Assembly: GCA_025362315.1 (NCBI GenBank)
Contig: JANYGP010000097.1
Span: 1 to 35,843 of the forward strand
Length of the DNA: 35,843 bases
Source of the DNA: Polaromonas sp.
GTDB lineage: Bacteria > Pseudomonadota > Gammaproteobacteria > Burkholderiales > Burkholderiaceae_C
Direction of reading: 5' to 3'
The notes beneath the pieces were generated by a model. The model made no database searches. It was not told where the DNA came from and saw only the letters and a list, made by a program, of their open reading frames with translations. Positions 1 through 7,681 of the stretch are shown here, in pieces. The position numbers and the translations under genes are program-made. The stretch's first letter is position 1; each line of letters opens with the position of its first letter.

Positions 1-1
1 C

Positions 2-712
2 GTTGCAGCGCGCGCTGCAACGGCTCAGGCAATGCCAATCGCTCAGCTCAAACTGCTGCCCTGCATCCCGCGCCCCAGCAAAATCATTTGCCTGGGTGTC
101 AACTACCACGACCACGCAGCAGAAGGTGGCAACACCGTGGCCGACTACCCGACGATCTTTTTTCGCGGCCCGTCGTCGCTGGCAGCGCATGGCGATGCGA
201 TACCCATTCCGGCGATTTCAACCTCGCTGGACTACGAAGCCGAGCTGGCGCTGGTGATTGGCAAAACCGCGCGCAATGTGTCAGAGGCCGATGCTTTGAG
301 TCACGTGTTTGCCTATGCCTGCTTCAACGATGCCACCTTCCGGGACTACCAGCGCAAAACCACGCAATGGACCGTCGGCAAAAACTTTGACCAGACCGGG
401 GGTTTTGGCCCACACCTGGTCACAGCCGACGAGCTGCCGCCAGGCTGCGTGGGGCTGCACATTGAGTCAAGGCTGAACGGCAAAGTGATGCAAAGCGCAT
501 CGACCACGGACATGGTGTTTCATGTGGCACCCACCATTGCCATGATGTCGGCCTGCATGACGCTGGAGCCCGGCGACGTGATTGTTATGGGCACACCTGC
601 CGGGGTGGGTTATGCGCGCAAACCGCCGGTGTGGATGAAAGACGGCGACGTGATTGAAATTGACATAGAGGGCATTGGCGTGCTGCGCAACACTGTTGCC
701 AATGCAGCCTGA
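2..712 (+). CDS. Fumarylacetoacetate hydrolase family protein (5' end outside window)
   Basis: The frame is open from the first bases of the window and the family is usually about 280 residues, so the start lies upstream. The first in-window ATG is at 32. Counting from that ATG, the metal-binding acidic pair of the FAH fold is in the segment SLDYEAELALVIGK (E69, E71), preceded by KIICLGVNYHDHA, the usual entry to the catalytic domain, and followed by a TPAGVGY loop near the C-terminus. Members hydrolyse or decarboxylate acylpyruvates or 2-hydroxy-dienoates in aromatic or sugar-acid degradation; the substrate cannot be read from sequence. It converges on the GntR gene with only 2 bp between the stop codons. 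A dioxygenase remnant nearby hints at an aromatic-degradation context (inference). Confidence 0.9.
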   Translation, partial: VAARAATAQAMPIAQLKLLPCIPRPSKIICLGVNYHDHAAEGGNTVADYPTIFFRGPSSLAAHGDAIPIPAISTSLDYEAELALVIGKTARNVSEADALSHVFAYACFNDATFRDYQRKTTQWTVGKNFDQTGGFGPHLVTADELPPGCVGLHIESRLNGKVMQSASTTDMVFHVAPTIAMMSACMTLEPGDVIVMGTPAGVGYARKPPVWMKDGDVIEIDIEGIGVLRNTVANAA

Positions 713-714
713 TG

Positions 715-1422
715 CTATGCCGCAGCCTGGCTGGTCAACACCGACGTACGCTGGTAATGCGCTTGCAGCAATTGCACGGCCTGGTCTGCGTTGCCTTCAA
801 TGCTGGCCTGAAACAGCGCCAGGTGCTCGGCATGTTCATCGCGTTTGGCATAGCTTTTAGACGCAGCCACCTGCCTGAAGCGAAAGGCCTCGCCGGTCAG
901 GGTGCTGCAAAACTGCCGCAGCCAGCGCGACGGGCAGTTGGCGATCAGGGCGCTATGAAACTGGGCATGCAAGTCCTCCCACACCGGGTTGCGCACATAG
1001 CTGTCAGGAGACAGCGAACGGGGTGTTTTGGCCAGGTGGTGAATGATGACGACCAGCGCGTCTTCCCAGGCTTTGTTTCTCAGGGCTATCGACTGGCGCA
1101 GCGCCAGGCTTTCAAGCTCGCAGCGGGTTTGGGTCAGCACTGGCAGTTCGGCAAAGTCGAGCGCTGCGGCGCGAAAACCGCGCTGGTCGATCTGCTCAAC
1201 CAGCCCTTCGGCCGACAAACGGCTGAGCGCCTCACGCACCGGGCTGGCACCAAAAGCATAGCGCTGGCTCAGGCTGGCAACAGCCAGTTTGTCGCCCGCC
1301 TTCAGGTCGCCGTGCAGCAGGTCTTGCCGCAGGCGCTCGTACACCACAGAGGTGCGTGACAGGCCGTCTTGAGCAATGCCCGTGCTGGGCGAGACGATGG
1401 AGAGTGCTGATTTGCGTGCCAT
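715..1422 (-). CDS. GntR family transcriptional regulator, FCD (FadR C-terminal) type
   Basis: This 235-residue protein has an N-terminal winged helix-turn-helix (about residues 24-90; SVVYERLRQDLLHGDL, then the recognition region GASPVREALSRLSAEGLV) and a C-terminal all-helical FCD ligand domain. The domain shows the expected spaced metal/ligand residues: DLHAQFH, then DEHAEH, then AHYQRT. FCD regulators usually respond to small carboxylates and repress adjacent catabolic genes. The start at 1422 follows an AAGAGA ribosome-binding sequence. The gene ends almost against the FAH-family gene. Its own upstream region holds three evenly spaced TTAACGT repeats (1465-1497), the most obvious candidate operator for this protein (inference). 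Confidence 0.92.
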   Translation of the reverse strand: MARKSALSIVSPSTGIAQDGLSRTSVVYERLRQDLLHGDLKAGDKLAVASLSQRYAFGASPVREALSRLSAEGLVEQIDQRGFRAAALDFAELPVLTQTRCELESLALRQSIALRNKAWEDALVVIIHHLAKTPRSLSPDSYVRNPVWEDLHAQFHSALIANCPSRWLRQFCSTLTGEAFRFRQVAASKSYAKRDEHAEHLALFQASIEGNADQAVQLLQAHYQRTSVLTSQAAA

Positions 1423-1464
1423 GTGGTTTTTTCTCTTGTTTTTTTAATCGATTATTGCTGAATT

Positions 1465-1497
1465 TTAACGTGATTTCTTAACGTAATTTGTTAACGT
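1465..1497. promoter_or_regulatory. Three direct repeats TTAACGT at 13-bp spacing (candidate operator)
   Basis: Copies of TTAACGT begin at 1465, 1478 and 1491, each followed by a similar RATTT or AAAA stretch, between the GntR start (1422) and the dioxygenase remnant (1515). Regular spacing in a divergent intergenic region is typical of a regulator-binding array. The third copy shares GTTAACGTAA with the candidate operator at 17756-17770, so the binding factor may not be the local GntR protein. Confidence 0.5.
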
Positions 1498-1514
1498 AAA
1501 AGTGAAGTTGACCC

Positions 1515-1661
1515 ATGCAAAACATCCATCGTGACAATTTAACCGCTGTGGTGCAGCACAGCTTTACCGGCATCAGCGACGAGCGCACCCGGCATTTGCT
1601 CGAACAACTGGTCAACCATCTGCATGCGCTTGCACGCGAAACGCAGCTGCCCGCGCCTTAA
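1515..1661 (+). pseudogene. N-terminal remnant of an intradiol (hydroxyquinol/catechol) dioxygenase
   Basis: A 48-residue frame begins at ATG 1515 and contains DERTRHLLEQLVNHLHALAR. This resembles the N-terminal helical dimerisation domain of catechol and hydroxyquinol 1,2-dioxygenases, where a pattern like DxRLRxxxxxLVxHLHAFxRE precedes the catalytic domain. It stops at TAA 1659-1661 just where the catalytic domain should start, and no frame downstream restores the Fe-binding Tyr/His residues. Such enzymes usually run to 250-300 residues, so this is most likely a deletion remnant. Divergence from a GntR gene and closeness to an FAH-family gene fit a decayed aromatic-degradation locus. Identification rests on similarity recalled by eye; a coincidental small ORF is possible. 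Confidence 0.5.
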
Positions 1662-2093
1662 AACTGCTTCCTTGGCATCGGTTCGTATTGCTGTCATTCC
1701 GGGCCGCGATCCGGGATCCATCTGTGCACAGGCGCTTTTTACGGTAAGACCACCGCCCGGCGACTGCGCCATGCGCTGCGGTTTTGGGGTGAAATCACAC
1801 GCGGGGGTGAAAAATGTGTCGAGCTTTCGCTCGGTCATTTTTTGTTTTGAATTTCAACGCTGCAACCGCGCGCCTTTCACCCCGAAGCCCGGTCGCATGG
1901 CTCTATCGCAGTGCCTGGTTTTAAACCACATTTAACTTGTGGCTCCAATTATTCTTCTTATGTGAACCCTTACTTTTTAAAGAACCTAAAGTTTGAGTGA
2001 GCCACCCGCGGAGGCAAACCGCAATTGACCCAGAATGAAGTGGAGGGCAACTGCGGTTTGCCGGAGCGGGTCAGCTCGAACGAAGGGTAAAGC
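1662..2093. other. Gene-free stretch with REP-like motif and weak terminator
   Basis: I see no convincing gene here. Around 1693-1720 lies a CATTCCGGG...CCGGGATCC motif like dispersed proteobacterial REP sequences. At 1820-1833 a small CGAGC/GCTCG hairpin is followed by a T-rich run (GTCATTTTTTG), a possible plus-strand terminator. The right end carries a long inverted repeat listed separately. Confidence 0.4.
1999..2077. repeat. Long imperfect inverted repeat (about 29-bp arms)
   Basis: The arms 1999-2027 and 2048-2077 pair almost throughout, including GGCAAACCGCAATTG against CAACTGCGGTTTGCC and GACCCGC-like segments further out. The loop is about 20 nt. It starts 17 bp beyond the stop codon of the secreted-protein gene at 2094, so it could act as its transcript end or be a mobile/REP-type palindrome. 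No clean T-run follows on the minus strand. Confidence 0.6.
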
Positions 2094-2531
2094 CTATACG
2101 CCATAACGTTTTGAACCGTTTGGTGAAACACAATAGCGGCCGCCACGTGGCCCATGACATACATTACCTGAACCACATGAACAAGACGAACCTGACGGAG
2201 TTTGCGGCGACGCTCTTGAACGATATGGCCTGGAACTTACCCCGTTATTTTTAATGGTCGCACTTTCGATAGGGCAGGTGTTAGCGTCGCCAAACTTTTT
2301 CCTCTCTGCCCATAGTTGCAGCGTTTGCTCTCGAACAAGAACCCAGTCTTGCGATTGCTTGACGACAATATAGAGACGCTTTGCAGCAAGCTGCTTAATT
2401 ATTTTTGGCGGTGGTTTTGCTACTCTAGGGATACTTGAATACCCTGGAATTATTTGTGTTGAGCAAATGGTTTCTTCGGCTAGCACCGTTATTGAAGATA
2501 ACGCAAACATGAAAGCAACAAGAATTCGCAT
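2094..2531 (-). CDS. Small secreted protein of unknown function with C-terminal Cys/Gly-rich PRGGRY motif
   Basis: The 145-residue product begins with a clear signal peptide (hydrophobic core residues 4-17, likely cleavage after LAEE or nearby). A basic middle region (LYIVVKQSQDWVLVREQT) could be a small SH3-like module. The C-terminus has several cysteines (SSCSCGSGNVCHGPRGGRYC) and ends in NGSKRYGV. A PRGG(R/C)Yxxxx(S/N)GxKRY tail occurs on various small exported or phage-associated proteins, but I cannot assign a function. Local GC is lower than in the neighbouring housekeeping genes and the gene is isolated in a repeat-rich stretch, which suggests acquisition. The long inverted repeat 1999-2077 lies directly downstream. 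Confidence 0.65.
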   Translation of the reverse strand: MRILVAFMFALSSITVLAEETICSTQIIPGYSSIPRVAKPPPKIIKQLAAKRLYIVVKQSQDWVLVREQTLQLWAERKKFGDANTCPIESATIKNNGVSSRPYRSRASPQTPSGSSCSCGSGNVCHGPRGGRYCVSPNGSKRYGV

Positions 2532-2850
2532 AGTTTTGTTTATGGGCCTAATGTGATGTTCAACGCAAATACTGCGGTATAAAAATGGCTATTCAACATG
2601 TTCTGAACATCAGAATCTCCTGAAATAGCTTGCCTAATGAGTTTCAAGGCATTTGCTGTTTATTTACCTGCAACAAAAATCCGTGAAACCTGACAAGCTG
2701 GTTTTGATAAGTAAGCTGCAAACTCCGCTGTATTTGGAAGCTCACCACGTTTTAACTATAGCCCGAACCCTGAAAAACTCGTTGGTATTGAATTGCTTTG
2801 AACCACTGTGCGCTCTAACAGCTTGACCTTAGATGTCCGAATTCACTACT
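2532..2850. other. AT-rich gene-free stretch
   Basis: No open frame with coding character was found on either strand between the secreted-protein gene and the first MITE-like element. The promoter of the 2531 gene should lie at its left edge. The rest looks like decayed DNA. Confidence 0.4.
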
Positions 2851-3047
2851 AATTCAGGAGCTGCTTGTGCACATATCTATTAGTCTAGAGGCACTTTCGA
2901 TACCCTAAATCAACTGTTTTTCAGGTCTCAAGTCATTTTTTGACCTAGCTTTGACCACTTTGATGCTTCATAATGCCTTTTCAGGTCATTTTTCGGATGT
3001 TTTAAGCCTCCAACCTAATAAATATGGGCGTAAGCAGCTATGAATTA
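2851..3047. repeat. MITE-like palindromic element, copy A
   Basis: The ends are inverted copies of each other: the left end reads TAATTCAGGAGCTGCTTGTG and the reverse complement of the right end reads TAATTCATAGCTGCTTACGC. Both continue into CATAT-TATTAG-GAGGC. The interior carries further complementary stretches (AGGTC/GACCT). No transposase is encoded, so it would be non-autonomous. It matches copy B (3857-4045) in layout and length, and many shorter half-copies occur in the window. Confidence 0.7.
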
Positions 3048-3106
3048 GGTAGTGAAGATACCAACCAAAACAAGGTAATTGCACCACGCATCCGGCTCTA
3101 TCTGCG

Positions 3107-3430
3107 CTAACTCAACAACTCAGCGCCGATACTTTTAGCGTCACACCATTCTTTTTGATGGACAGTTCTGGCGATGAGGTTGGTGTCTATCGCCTCGTAA
3201 CGCTTGTAAAAGATCAATTACCCACTCGCACCAAACGCGACGACTGACTTGCGCACACCTGGCCTGTCGTCTGGTAGGGCGCCGCTGTTGGGATGATGTT
3301 CGATGTATTCCAAACCAGCAAGGATGGCGGCGTTGCCTCGGTCGGCCACTTCCAGGTCAAATTGGGCTAAAAAGTCGCAAAGACTGTGAAGATCTGCTCG
3401 GGCTGCGTTAGCTAACTTTATGCGTGCCAT
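3107..3430 (-). pseudogene. ParE/RelE-family toxin interrupted by a single nonsense codon
   Basis: The start at 3430 overlaps the antitoxin by 13 nt. The frame reads MARIKLANAARADLHSLCDF, a typical ParE N-terminus, and runs to VVAFGASG, where TAA (3218-3220) replaces the codon expected for Tyr. The same frame then continues for 36 more residues (LIFYKRYEAIDTNLIARTVH) before TAG at 3107-3109, giving a normal ParE length of about 107. The missing part is the C-terminal beta strand and the RxxH-like segment needed for toxicity, so the 70-residue product is probably inactive. A single C-to-A type change would explain it. A sequencing error or readthrough cannot be excluded. Confidence 0.75.
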
Positions 3431-3720
3431 GTAAGCAGCTGAGCTTTGCGGTCATGCGCAAGTACGCCGGCCCAAGATTTGACTTCATCCAAAGTGATGT
3501 GCTTACCGTTGGCCTCAAAGTTGGCAACTTTAGCGTCGACGCTTTTCAAAATGGCTTGCTGTGCCTCTTCTTGGTCAAGATAGCGCTCAATGACTTCTTT
3601 CATCAAATAATGAGCCGAGCGGCGCTTTGCCTCTGCCAACAACTTCAAACGCTCACGAGCTCCTTCGCCCAGCTTAAGCGTTACGGTTGCAGGACGAGTT
3701 GGGTCTACAGCAGCTGTCAT
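3418..3720 (-). CDS. CopG/ParD-type ribbon-helix-helix antitoxin
   Basis: The 100-residue product has a short beta strand (PATVTLKLGEGARERLKLLA) followed by two helices (RSAHYLMKEVIERYLDQEE), the layout of ribbon-helix-helix DNA-binding proteins. The C-terminal half (ILKSVDAKVANFEANGKHIT) would be the toxin-binding tail. It starts after an AGAGG ribosome-binding site and overlaps the ParE-like gene by 13 nt, the usual antitoxin-first arrangement. Such proteins neutralise the partner toxin and autorepress the operon. Here the partner carries a nonsense codon, so the antitoxin may persist as a relic or as a protector against related toxins. Confidence 0.85.
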   Translation of the reverse strand: MTAAVDPTRPATVTLKLGEGARERLKLLAEAKRRSAHYLMKEVIERYLDQEEAQQAILKSVDAKVANFEANGKHITLDEVKSWAGVLAHDRKAQLLTWHA

Positions 3721-3856
3721 GGGTGTTACCTCTTACGTTAAAGACAACACGAGTTTTGGTGGGTTGAAGGCCAGCGAGATCAACGCCCTGTGGGTTAGCC
3801 GAACTCGTCTCTTAATTTAAGAACAGTTCTTTGTTTGAATCGAATTAACTTTACTA

Positions 3857-4045
3857 TGTTTTTAGGAGCTGCTTACGCCTGTATCTATTGCGCTATAAGC
3901 GTTTTTAGCACCTAAAAATGGCTGTATTTCAGGTCAAAGTTCATTTTTTGACCGACTGGAAGCGTGAAAATGCGTTTTCAGGCCATTTTTAGCCATGTTT
4001 TAGGCTTCTAGCCCAATATATATGTGCGTAAGCAGCTATTACTTT
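3857..4045. repeat. MITE-like palindromic element, copy B
   Basis: The left end (TTTAGGAGCTGCTTACGCC) and the right end (GTGCGTAAGCAGCTATT) are inverted copies. An internal GGTCAAA...TTTGACC hairpin is present. Size and organisation match copy A, so the toxin-antitoxin pair lies between two copies. No coding capacity. Confidence 0.7.
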
Positions 4046-4264
4046 AATAGTAAGCAATTCAAATAAGCGGTCACGGCAACTGCGTCATTCGACCGGGTTA
4101 CTTTTGAAGAAACAATGACTGCCGTCAAGATTAAAGTGCCTGTGTGAAACTAGTGTGTAGCTCGCTTAAATATGTCTTGATTTGATCGACTTTTGTCCAC
4201 ACGTGAATGGCTAAAGCAACTTTTAAATCTGAAGATATGGCTTTTAACCCAAGGAGCTACATTT
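4046..4264. other. Intergenic region upstream of the cysteine hydrolase
   Basis: This stretch is AT-rich and shows no credible gene. The long frame that opens at 4193 belongs to the hydrolase frame, but the well-placed ribosome-binding site favours the ATG at 4265. Confidence 0.4.
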
Positions 4265-4810
4265 ATGAAAACTTGTTTTTTAGTGATTGACGCGCAAGAG
4301 TCTTTTCGCCAGCGGCCTTACTTTACCGACCACGACTTGCCTGCTTACTTGGCGGCGCAAAACGCTTTGATTGACGGCTGTGTGGCCAAAGGCATGCCTG
4401 TTGTGCAGATATTTCACGTCGATGGACCGCAAACTGCCAGCAACCCGTTTGCTGTTGAATCTGGTCATGTCAGGCCGCTGGTTGAATTGCAAAGCTACAC
4501 ACCAGCGGCAACTTTTTACAAAAACCGCCACAGCGCGCTGGTGGGTACCGGCCTGGGCGTCTGGCTGCGCCAAAACGGCATTCAAAAAATCACCATCAGC
4601 GGCATACGGACGGAGCAATGCTGCGAGACCACTGCCCGCCATGCCTCAGACGAAGGCTACACAGTTGACTACGCGCTGGACGCCACGCTGACCTGGGACA
4701 TGCAACAGCCCGACGGTCAAACCTTGAGCGCAGCAAATATCAAAGTGCGCACAGCCACGGTTCTTGATGGCCGGTTTGCCAGGGTGTGCAGTGTTGTAGA
4801 CTTACTATAG
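4265..4810 (+). CDS. Isochorismatase-like cysteine hydrolase
   Basis: The start at 4265 is preceded by AAGGAG with good spacing, and the protein then begins MKTCFLVIDAQESF, the standard N-terminus of the family. The 181-residue product has the catalytic triad: Asp in VIDAQ (D9), Lys in FYKNRHSAL and Cys in GIRTEQCCETTARHASDEGY. The TEQC-C-ETTAR segment is the nucleophile loop. Relatives hydrolyse isochorismate, nicotinamide, N-carbamoyl amides and similar substrates; the exact one is unclear. It is followed by a GlxA-type regulator on the same strand, a pairing common in proteobacteria. A half-copy of the dispersed repeat lies between them. Confidence 0.9.
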   Translation: MKTCFLVIDAQESFRQRPYFTDHDLPAYLAAQNALIDGCVAKGMPVVQIFHVDGPQTASNPFAVESGHVRPLVELQSYTPAATFYKNRHSALVGTGLGVWLRQNGIQKITISGIRTEQCCETTARHASDEGYTVDYALDATLTWDMQQPDGQTLSAANIKVRTATVLDGRFARVCSVVDLL

Positions 4811-4860
4811 TTTTAATAGCTACTTGCGCACATATTGCATAGGCTAGAGGCTGATTTGAC
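4807..4860 (+). repeat. Half-copy of the dispersed AGCTRCTTGCGC repeat
   Basis: It reads TTTTAATAGCTACTTGCGCA then CATATTGCATAGGCTAGAGGC, close to the ends of the MITE-like elements. It overlaps the last bases of the hydrolase gene and fills the gap before the GlxA-type regulator. Confidence 0.65.
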
Positions 4861-4924
4861 TAATAATTTTGATCAAAAACGCGCAACGAAAGTGCTTTTT
4901 CCAATTGCTATGCTTTGACAACAA

Positions 4925-5941
4925 ATGCCCGATAAGCTGAGACCCCACGCAACGCCTGTCCATGTCCTGTTTGCGCTGCTTCCAGGCAGCCTGGTGCTGG
5001 ACTGGGCAGGCCCGGCTGAGGCGCTGCGCATAGCCAACCAGGCTCTGTTGGCGCAGGGCTTGCCATCGCCATTTGCCTTGCACTTCATCGGGCCAGATTC
5101 TGACTCGCCGACCTCTGTCGGTGTGTGCCTTGCGGGGTTGGCTGCGCTGCCCAAGGAGTTGCCGACGCCCGCCTGGCTGGTGCTGGTCGGGCAGCCGGGC
5201 AACACCATTGCCATCACGTCTGAACCTACCCGCGCCCTGCTGCACTGGCTGCGCGGCCTGCGCCTGAAAGCCGGGCAGCTGGACTTGGTGACGGTGTGCG
5301 CAGGTGCTGTGCTGGCGGCGCACGCAGGGCTGCTCGAAGGCAGGCGAGTGACCACTCACCACCACCATTTGCAAGAGCTGCAAAGCATTGAGGCGCACTG
5401 CGAAGTGATCAGCAACCGCGTGTTTGTGGAAGATGGCCCGGTGCACAGCAGCGCGGGCGTTACCACGGGTATTGACCTGACACTACACCTGATTGCCCGG
5501 CATTGCGGCCCTGCAGTCGCAGCGCAAGTGGCGCAAACCATGGTGATGCCGATGCGCCGGGGGCCGCATGACCCCGAGCTGTCGCCTTTTTTGGCCTTCA
5601 GGGATCACTTGCACCCTGCCTTGCATCGGGTGCAAGACGCCGTCAGCCAGCAACCAGCACACGACTGGAATCTGCTGCGCATGGCGGAGGTTGCGCACAC
5701 ATCGCCGCGGCACCTGACGCGGCTTTTTACTGGACATGCAGGCATCACGCCACTTCTTTTTTTGCAAGGCATCCGGCTGGCCACGGCGCAGGCGGCGCTC
5801 CATGCGGGCCACAACGTTACTGCTGCAGCGCAGGCGGCGGGCTTTACGTCAGATACGCAGCTGCGCCGAGCGTGGCGGCAGTTGGGCTTGGCAGGCACAC
5901 CTTCCAAAATTTCAACAACTGCATTAGATCGATATAAATAA
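4925..5941 (+). CDS. GlxA/FtrA-type transcriptional regulator (DJ-1/PfpI domain plus AraC HTH)
   Basis: The 338-residue protein has an N-terminal DJ-1/PfpI-like amidase domain (about residues 12-190). The nucleophile-elbow region is LDLVTVCAGAVLAAHAGLLE and a conserved SSAGVTTGIDLTLHL follows. The C-terminal AraC-type domain has two helix-turn-helix units (about 250-335: MAEVAHTSPRHLTRLF, then AAQAAGFTSDTQLRRAW). Such proteins sense a small nitrogenous ligand through the degenerate amidase domain and activate neighbouring genes. The cysteine hydrolase directly upstream is the likely partner or target (inference). No strong ribosome-binding site precedes 4925, but the N-terminus fits the family. 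Confidence 0.9.
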   Translation: MPDKLRPHATPVHVLFALLPGSLVLDWAGPAEALRIANQALLAQGLPSPFALHFIGPDSDSPTSVGVCLAGLAALPKELPTPAWLVLVGQPGNTIAITSEPTRALLHWLRGLRLKAGQLDLVTVCAGAVLAAHAGLLEGRRVTTHHHHLQELQSIEAHCEVISNRVFVEDGPVHSSAGVTTGIDLTLHLIARHCGPAVAAQVAQTMVMPMRRGPHDPELSPFLAFRDHLHPALHRVQDAVSQQPAHDWNLLRMAEVAHTSPRHLTRLFTGHAGITPLLFLQGIRLATAQAALHAGHNVTAAAQAAGFTSDTQLRRAWRQLGLAGTPSKISTTALDRYK

Positions 5942-5948
5942 CGAGTAC

Positions 5949-6000
5949 TTAGGCCGATAGCCTTTATAAAATAGGCGCTAGCGGCTATAAATTAAATAGC
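5949..6000 (-). repeat. Degenerate half-copy of the dispersed repeat
   Basis: The reverse complement contains TTTATAGCCGCTAGCGCCTA followed by AAAGGCTA, an eroded version of the repeat core. It lies between the ends of the GlxA-type gene and coaX, which converge here. Confidence 0.4.
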
Positions 6001-6013
6001 ATTCAAAGAATCG

Positions 6014-6781
6014 TCAAGTCCTGATCCTGCGCTGCGCAATCTCCAGCAACCCGTCAAAAATCAGGCTTTCGACCAGATCCACATGAACCGACATGCTGGG
6101 CGCCATCTTCCAGCCTGCGCCGCCGGTCATGATGCACACCGGCATCTGGCCACAGTGCCGCTCCAGGTTGTCAGCCATGCGCTGCACGGCCCCAGCAATC
6201 GCAAAGGTGCCGCCGCTGGTAAGTGCGTCGCTGGTGTTGGTGGGGAAGTTGCAGACCTCCCCAGTTGGCACATGCAGGCCAGCGGTGCCTGACTCGAGCG
6301 CACGCAGCATGATGCCGTGGCCCGGCAAGATGATGCCGCCCAAAAACTTGCCCGATGCGTCAATCGCTTCAACAGTGACGGCCGTGCCCACCATGACAAC
6401 AATGCACGGCTTTTGCAGTCCGCGCCCCAGCAACCGATGTCGCGCGCCAATCATTGCAACCCAGCGGTCAGCACCCAGGCGTGCGGGATGGTCGTAGCCG
6501 TTCGACATACCGGCTTCCTGGGCGCTCGAATTGACCCAGTGGGGCGACACATCCCATAAATCAAGCTGCTCCACGACCCGGCGCTTGATGGCGTCTCCAG
6601 CCACGATACAACCCAAAATTTGTGTGGGTGCGGCTATGGCGCTCCATTCGCCTTCGGCCAGTCGGTCAATGTTTTCAAGAAACACTGCACCTTGCGCCAG
6701 CAACTGCGCGCCGGGCAGTGGCGCATCGTATTGCGCCCACTTCAGGCGGGTGTTACCAACATCCAGTGCTAGAAAGGTCAT
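6014..6781 (-). CDS. coaX: Type III pantothenate kinase
   Basis: This enzyme phosphorylates pantothenate, the first step of coenzyme A synthesis, and is cytosolic. The 255-residue length is normal. Visible motifs are the N-terminal phosphate loop [13 protein letters not shown] (Asp7), the [16 protein letters not shown] segment that binds pantothenate, the [10 protein letters not shown] strand and GGIILPG. CoaX is an ASKHA-fold enzyme that is not feedback-inhibited by CoA. In many betaproteobacteria it follows birA; here it follows the LuxR gene on the same strand after 160 bp, so it probably has its own promoter. A small AATCAGGA/TCCTGATT hairpin (6879-6903) lies in that gap. Confidence 0.95.
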   Translation of the reverse strand: MTFLALDVGNTRLKWAQYDAPLPGAQLLAQGAVFLENIDRLAEGEWSAIAAPTQILGCIVAGDAIKRRVVEQLDLWDVSPHWVNSSAQEAGMSNGYDHPARLGADRWVAMIGARHRLLGRGLQKPCIVVMVGTAVTVEAIDASGKFLGGIILPGHGIMLRALESGTAGLHVPTGEVCNFPTNTSDALTSGGTFAIAGAVQRMADNLERHCGQMPVCIMTGGAGWKMAPSMSVHVDLVESLIFDGLLEIAQRRIRT

Positions 6782-6941
6782 GTGCCCGCATTATGAACAC
6801 GTTTACCGCTCCGCCCTGCCTCAAATGACTAGGGTTTTCCAACCGGATCTGTGTGGGGAGCCTGCGCACAACCCCAGCAATCAGGAAGCGACCCATCCTG
6901 ATTTGTCCGTAGCAGTCTGCCAAGACCTGTGCGGAAGATTT

Positions 6942-7610
6942 TTAAATCAACCCAAACCAGCATGCCCGCTGTATTGCAGCCAGCTTGTTGTCGACCTTCA
7001 ACCGGGCCATGGCATTGGCCAGATGAAAGTTGATGGTCCGCTCGCTGCAAAATAATCGTTCACCCGTCTCACGGGCTGTTGCCCCCTGAAAGGCCAGGCT
7101 CAGGCATTCAAGTTCACGCGGGCTCAAGGGGCTGCGCGCTTCAGCCAGCGCACGCTTGAGCAATGGCCAGATGTTCAGCGCCGACCAGGCCAGTTGTGCC
7201 GCCTCAGTCCGGTCATGCCACTGGCGGGGGCTGAACAAATAGCATTCAAACGCCCGGCCCACCGTCAGTGGAAAAGCAATGCGCACAACGCTTTGATAGC
7301 CATGGCCGAGCCACAGGCGACGCCATCGGCTGCCATTGTCAAAAGCGGAGGTGGATATGTCCTGCCAGGCAACCAGTGGGGCGTCAGAATCGCGCCACGG
7401 CGCACCAAAATCGCGGCTTTCAGCCAGCGCATCGGCTGCCTGCAACAACATGGGCGGATGAAGCGCCAACACCAGCCTGTCGTCTTGCCCGCCAAAAGGG
7501 TCAGGTCCCAGTACCAGGAGTGCCTCAACAGCAAATTCGCGCAATGACGACAGCCAGTCGGTGATGACGCCGTCAACACTCACACTGTCAAAGTTAGCAG
7601 GTAGTTGCAT
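6942..7610 (-). CDS. LuxR family regulator of quorum-sensing type, linked to the alpha-hydroxyketone cluster
   Basis: The 222-residue protein has a C-terminal LuxR helix-turn-helix (about 160-222: LSPRELECLSLAFQGATARE, then SERTINFHLANAMARLKVDN, ending in WFGLI). The SERTxNFHxxNAMxKLxVxN pattern is characteristic of acyl-homoserine-lactone LuxR regulators rather than of NarL-type response regulators. No receiver domain is present. The N-terminal ~150 residues have the size of an autoinducer-binding domain and include a GYQSVVRIAFPL...GRAFECYLF stretch, but classical invariant residues are not all recognisable, so the ligand is unknown. It is divergent from the sensor kinase gene with 71 bp between. 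No luxI is in the window. It may bind the lux-box-like palindrome at 11308-11329 (inference). Confidence 0.88.
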   Translation of the reverse strand: MQLPANFDSVSVDGVITDWLSSLREFAVEALLVLGPDPFGGQDDRLVLALHPPMLLQAADALAESRDFGAPWRDSDAPLVAWQDISTSAFDNGSRWRRLWLGHGYQSVVRIAFPLTVGRAFECYLFSPRQWHDRTEAAQLAWSALNIWPLLKRALAEARSPLSPRELECLSLAFQGATARETGERLFCSERTINFHLANAMARLKVDNKLAAIQRACWFGLI

Positions 7611-7681
7611 CGATTAACTTCAAAAAAAACCACTGACAATAATCGCATGCGAATTCCATCTTTTCCGGAGATTTTCAACAA

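Noticed and set aside
1624..1935. 103-codon plus-strand frame
   Set aside because: It runs through a REP-like motif and a hairpin, and its translation has no domain-like character.
1999..2077. Integron attC site
   Set aside because: Size and pairing recall an attC, but the required GTTRRRY/RYYYAAC core sites are not at the ends and no integrase or second site was seen.
2532..4264. Insertion sequence with transposase
   Set aside because: No transposase frame or fragment was found; only MITE-like elements are present.
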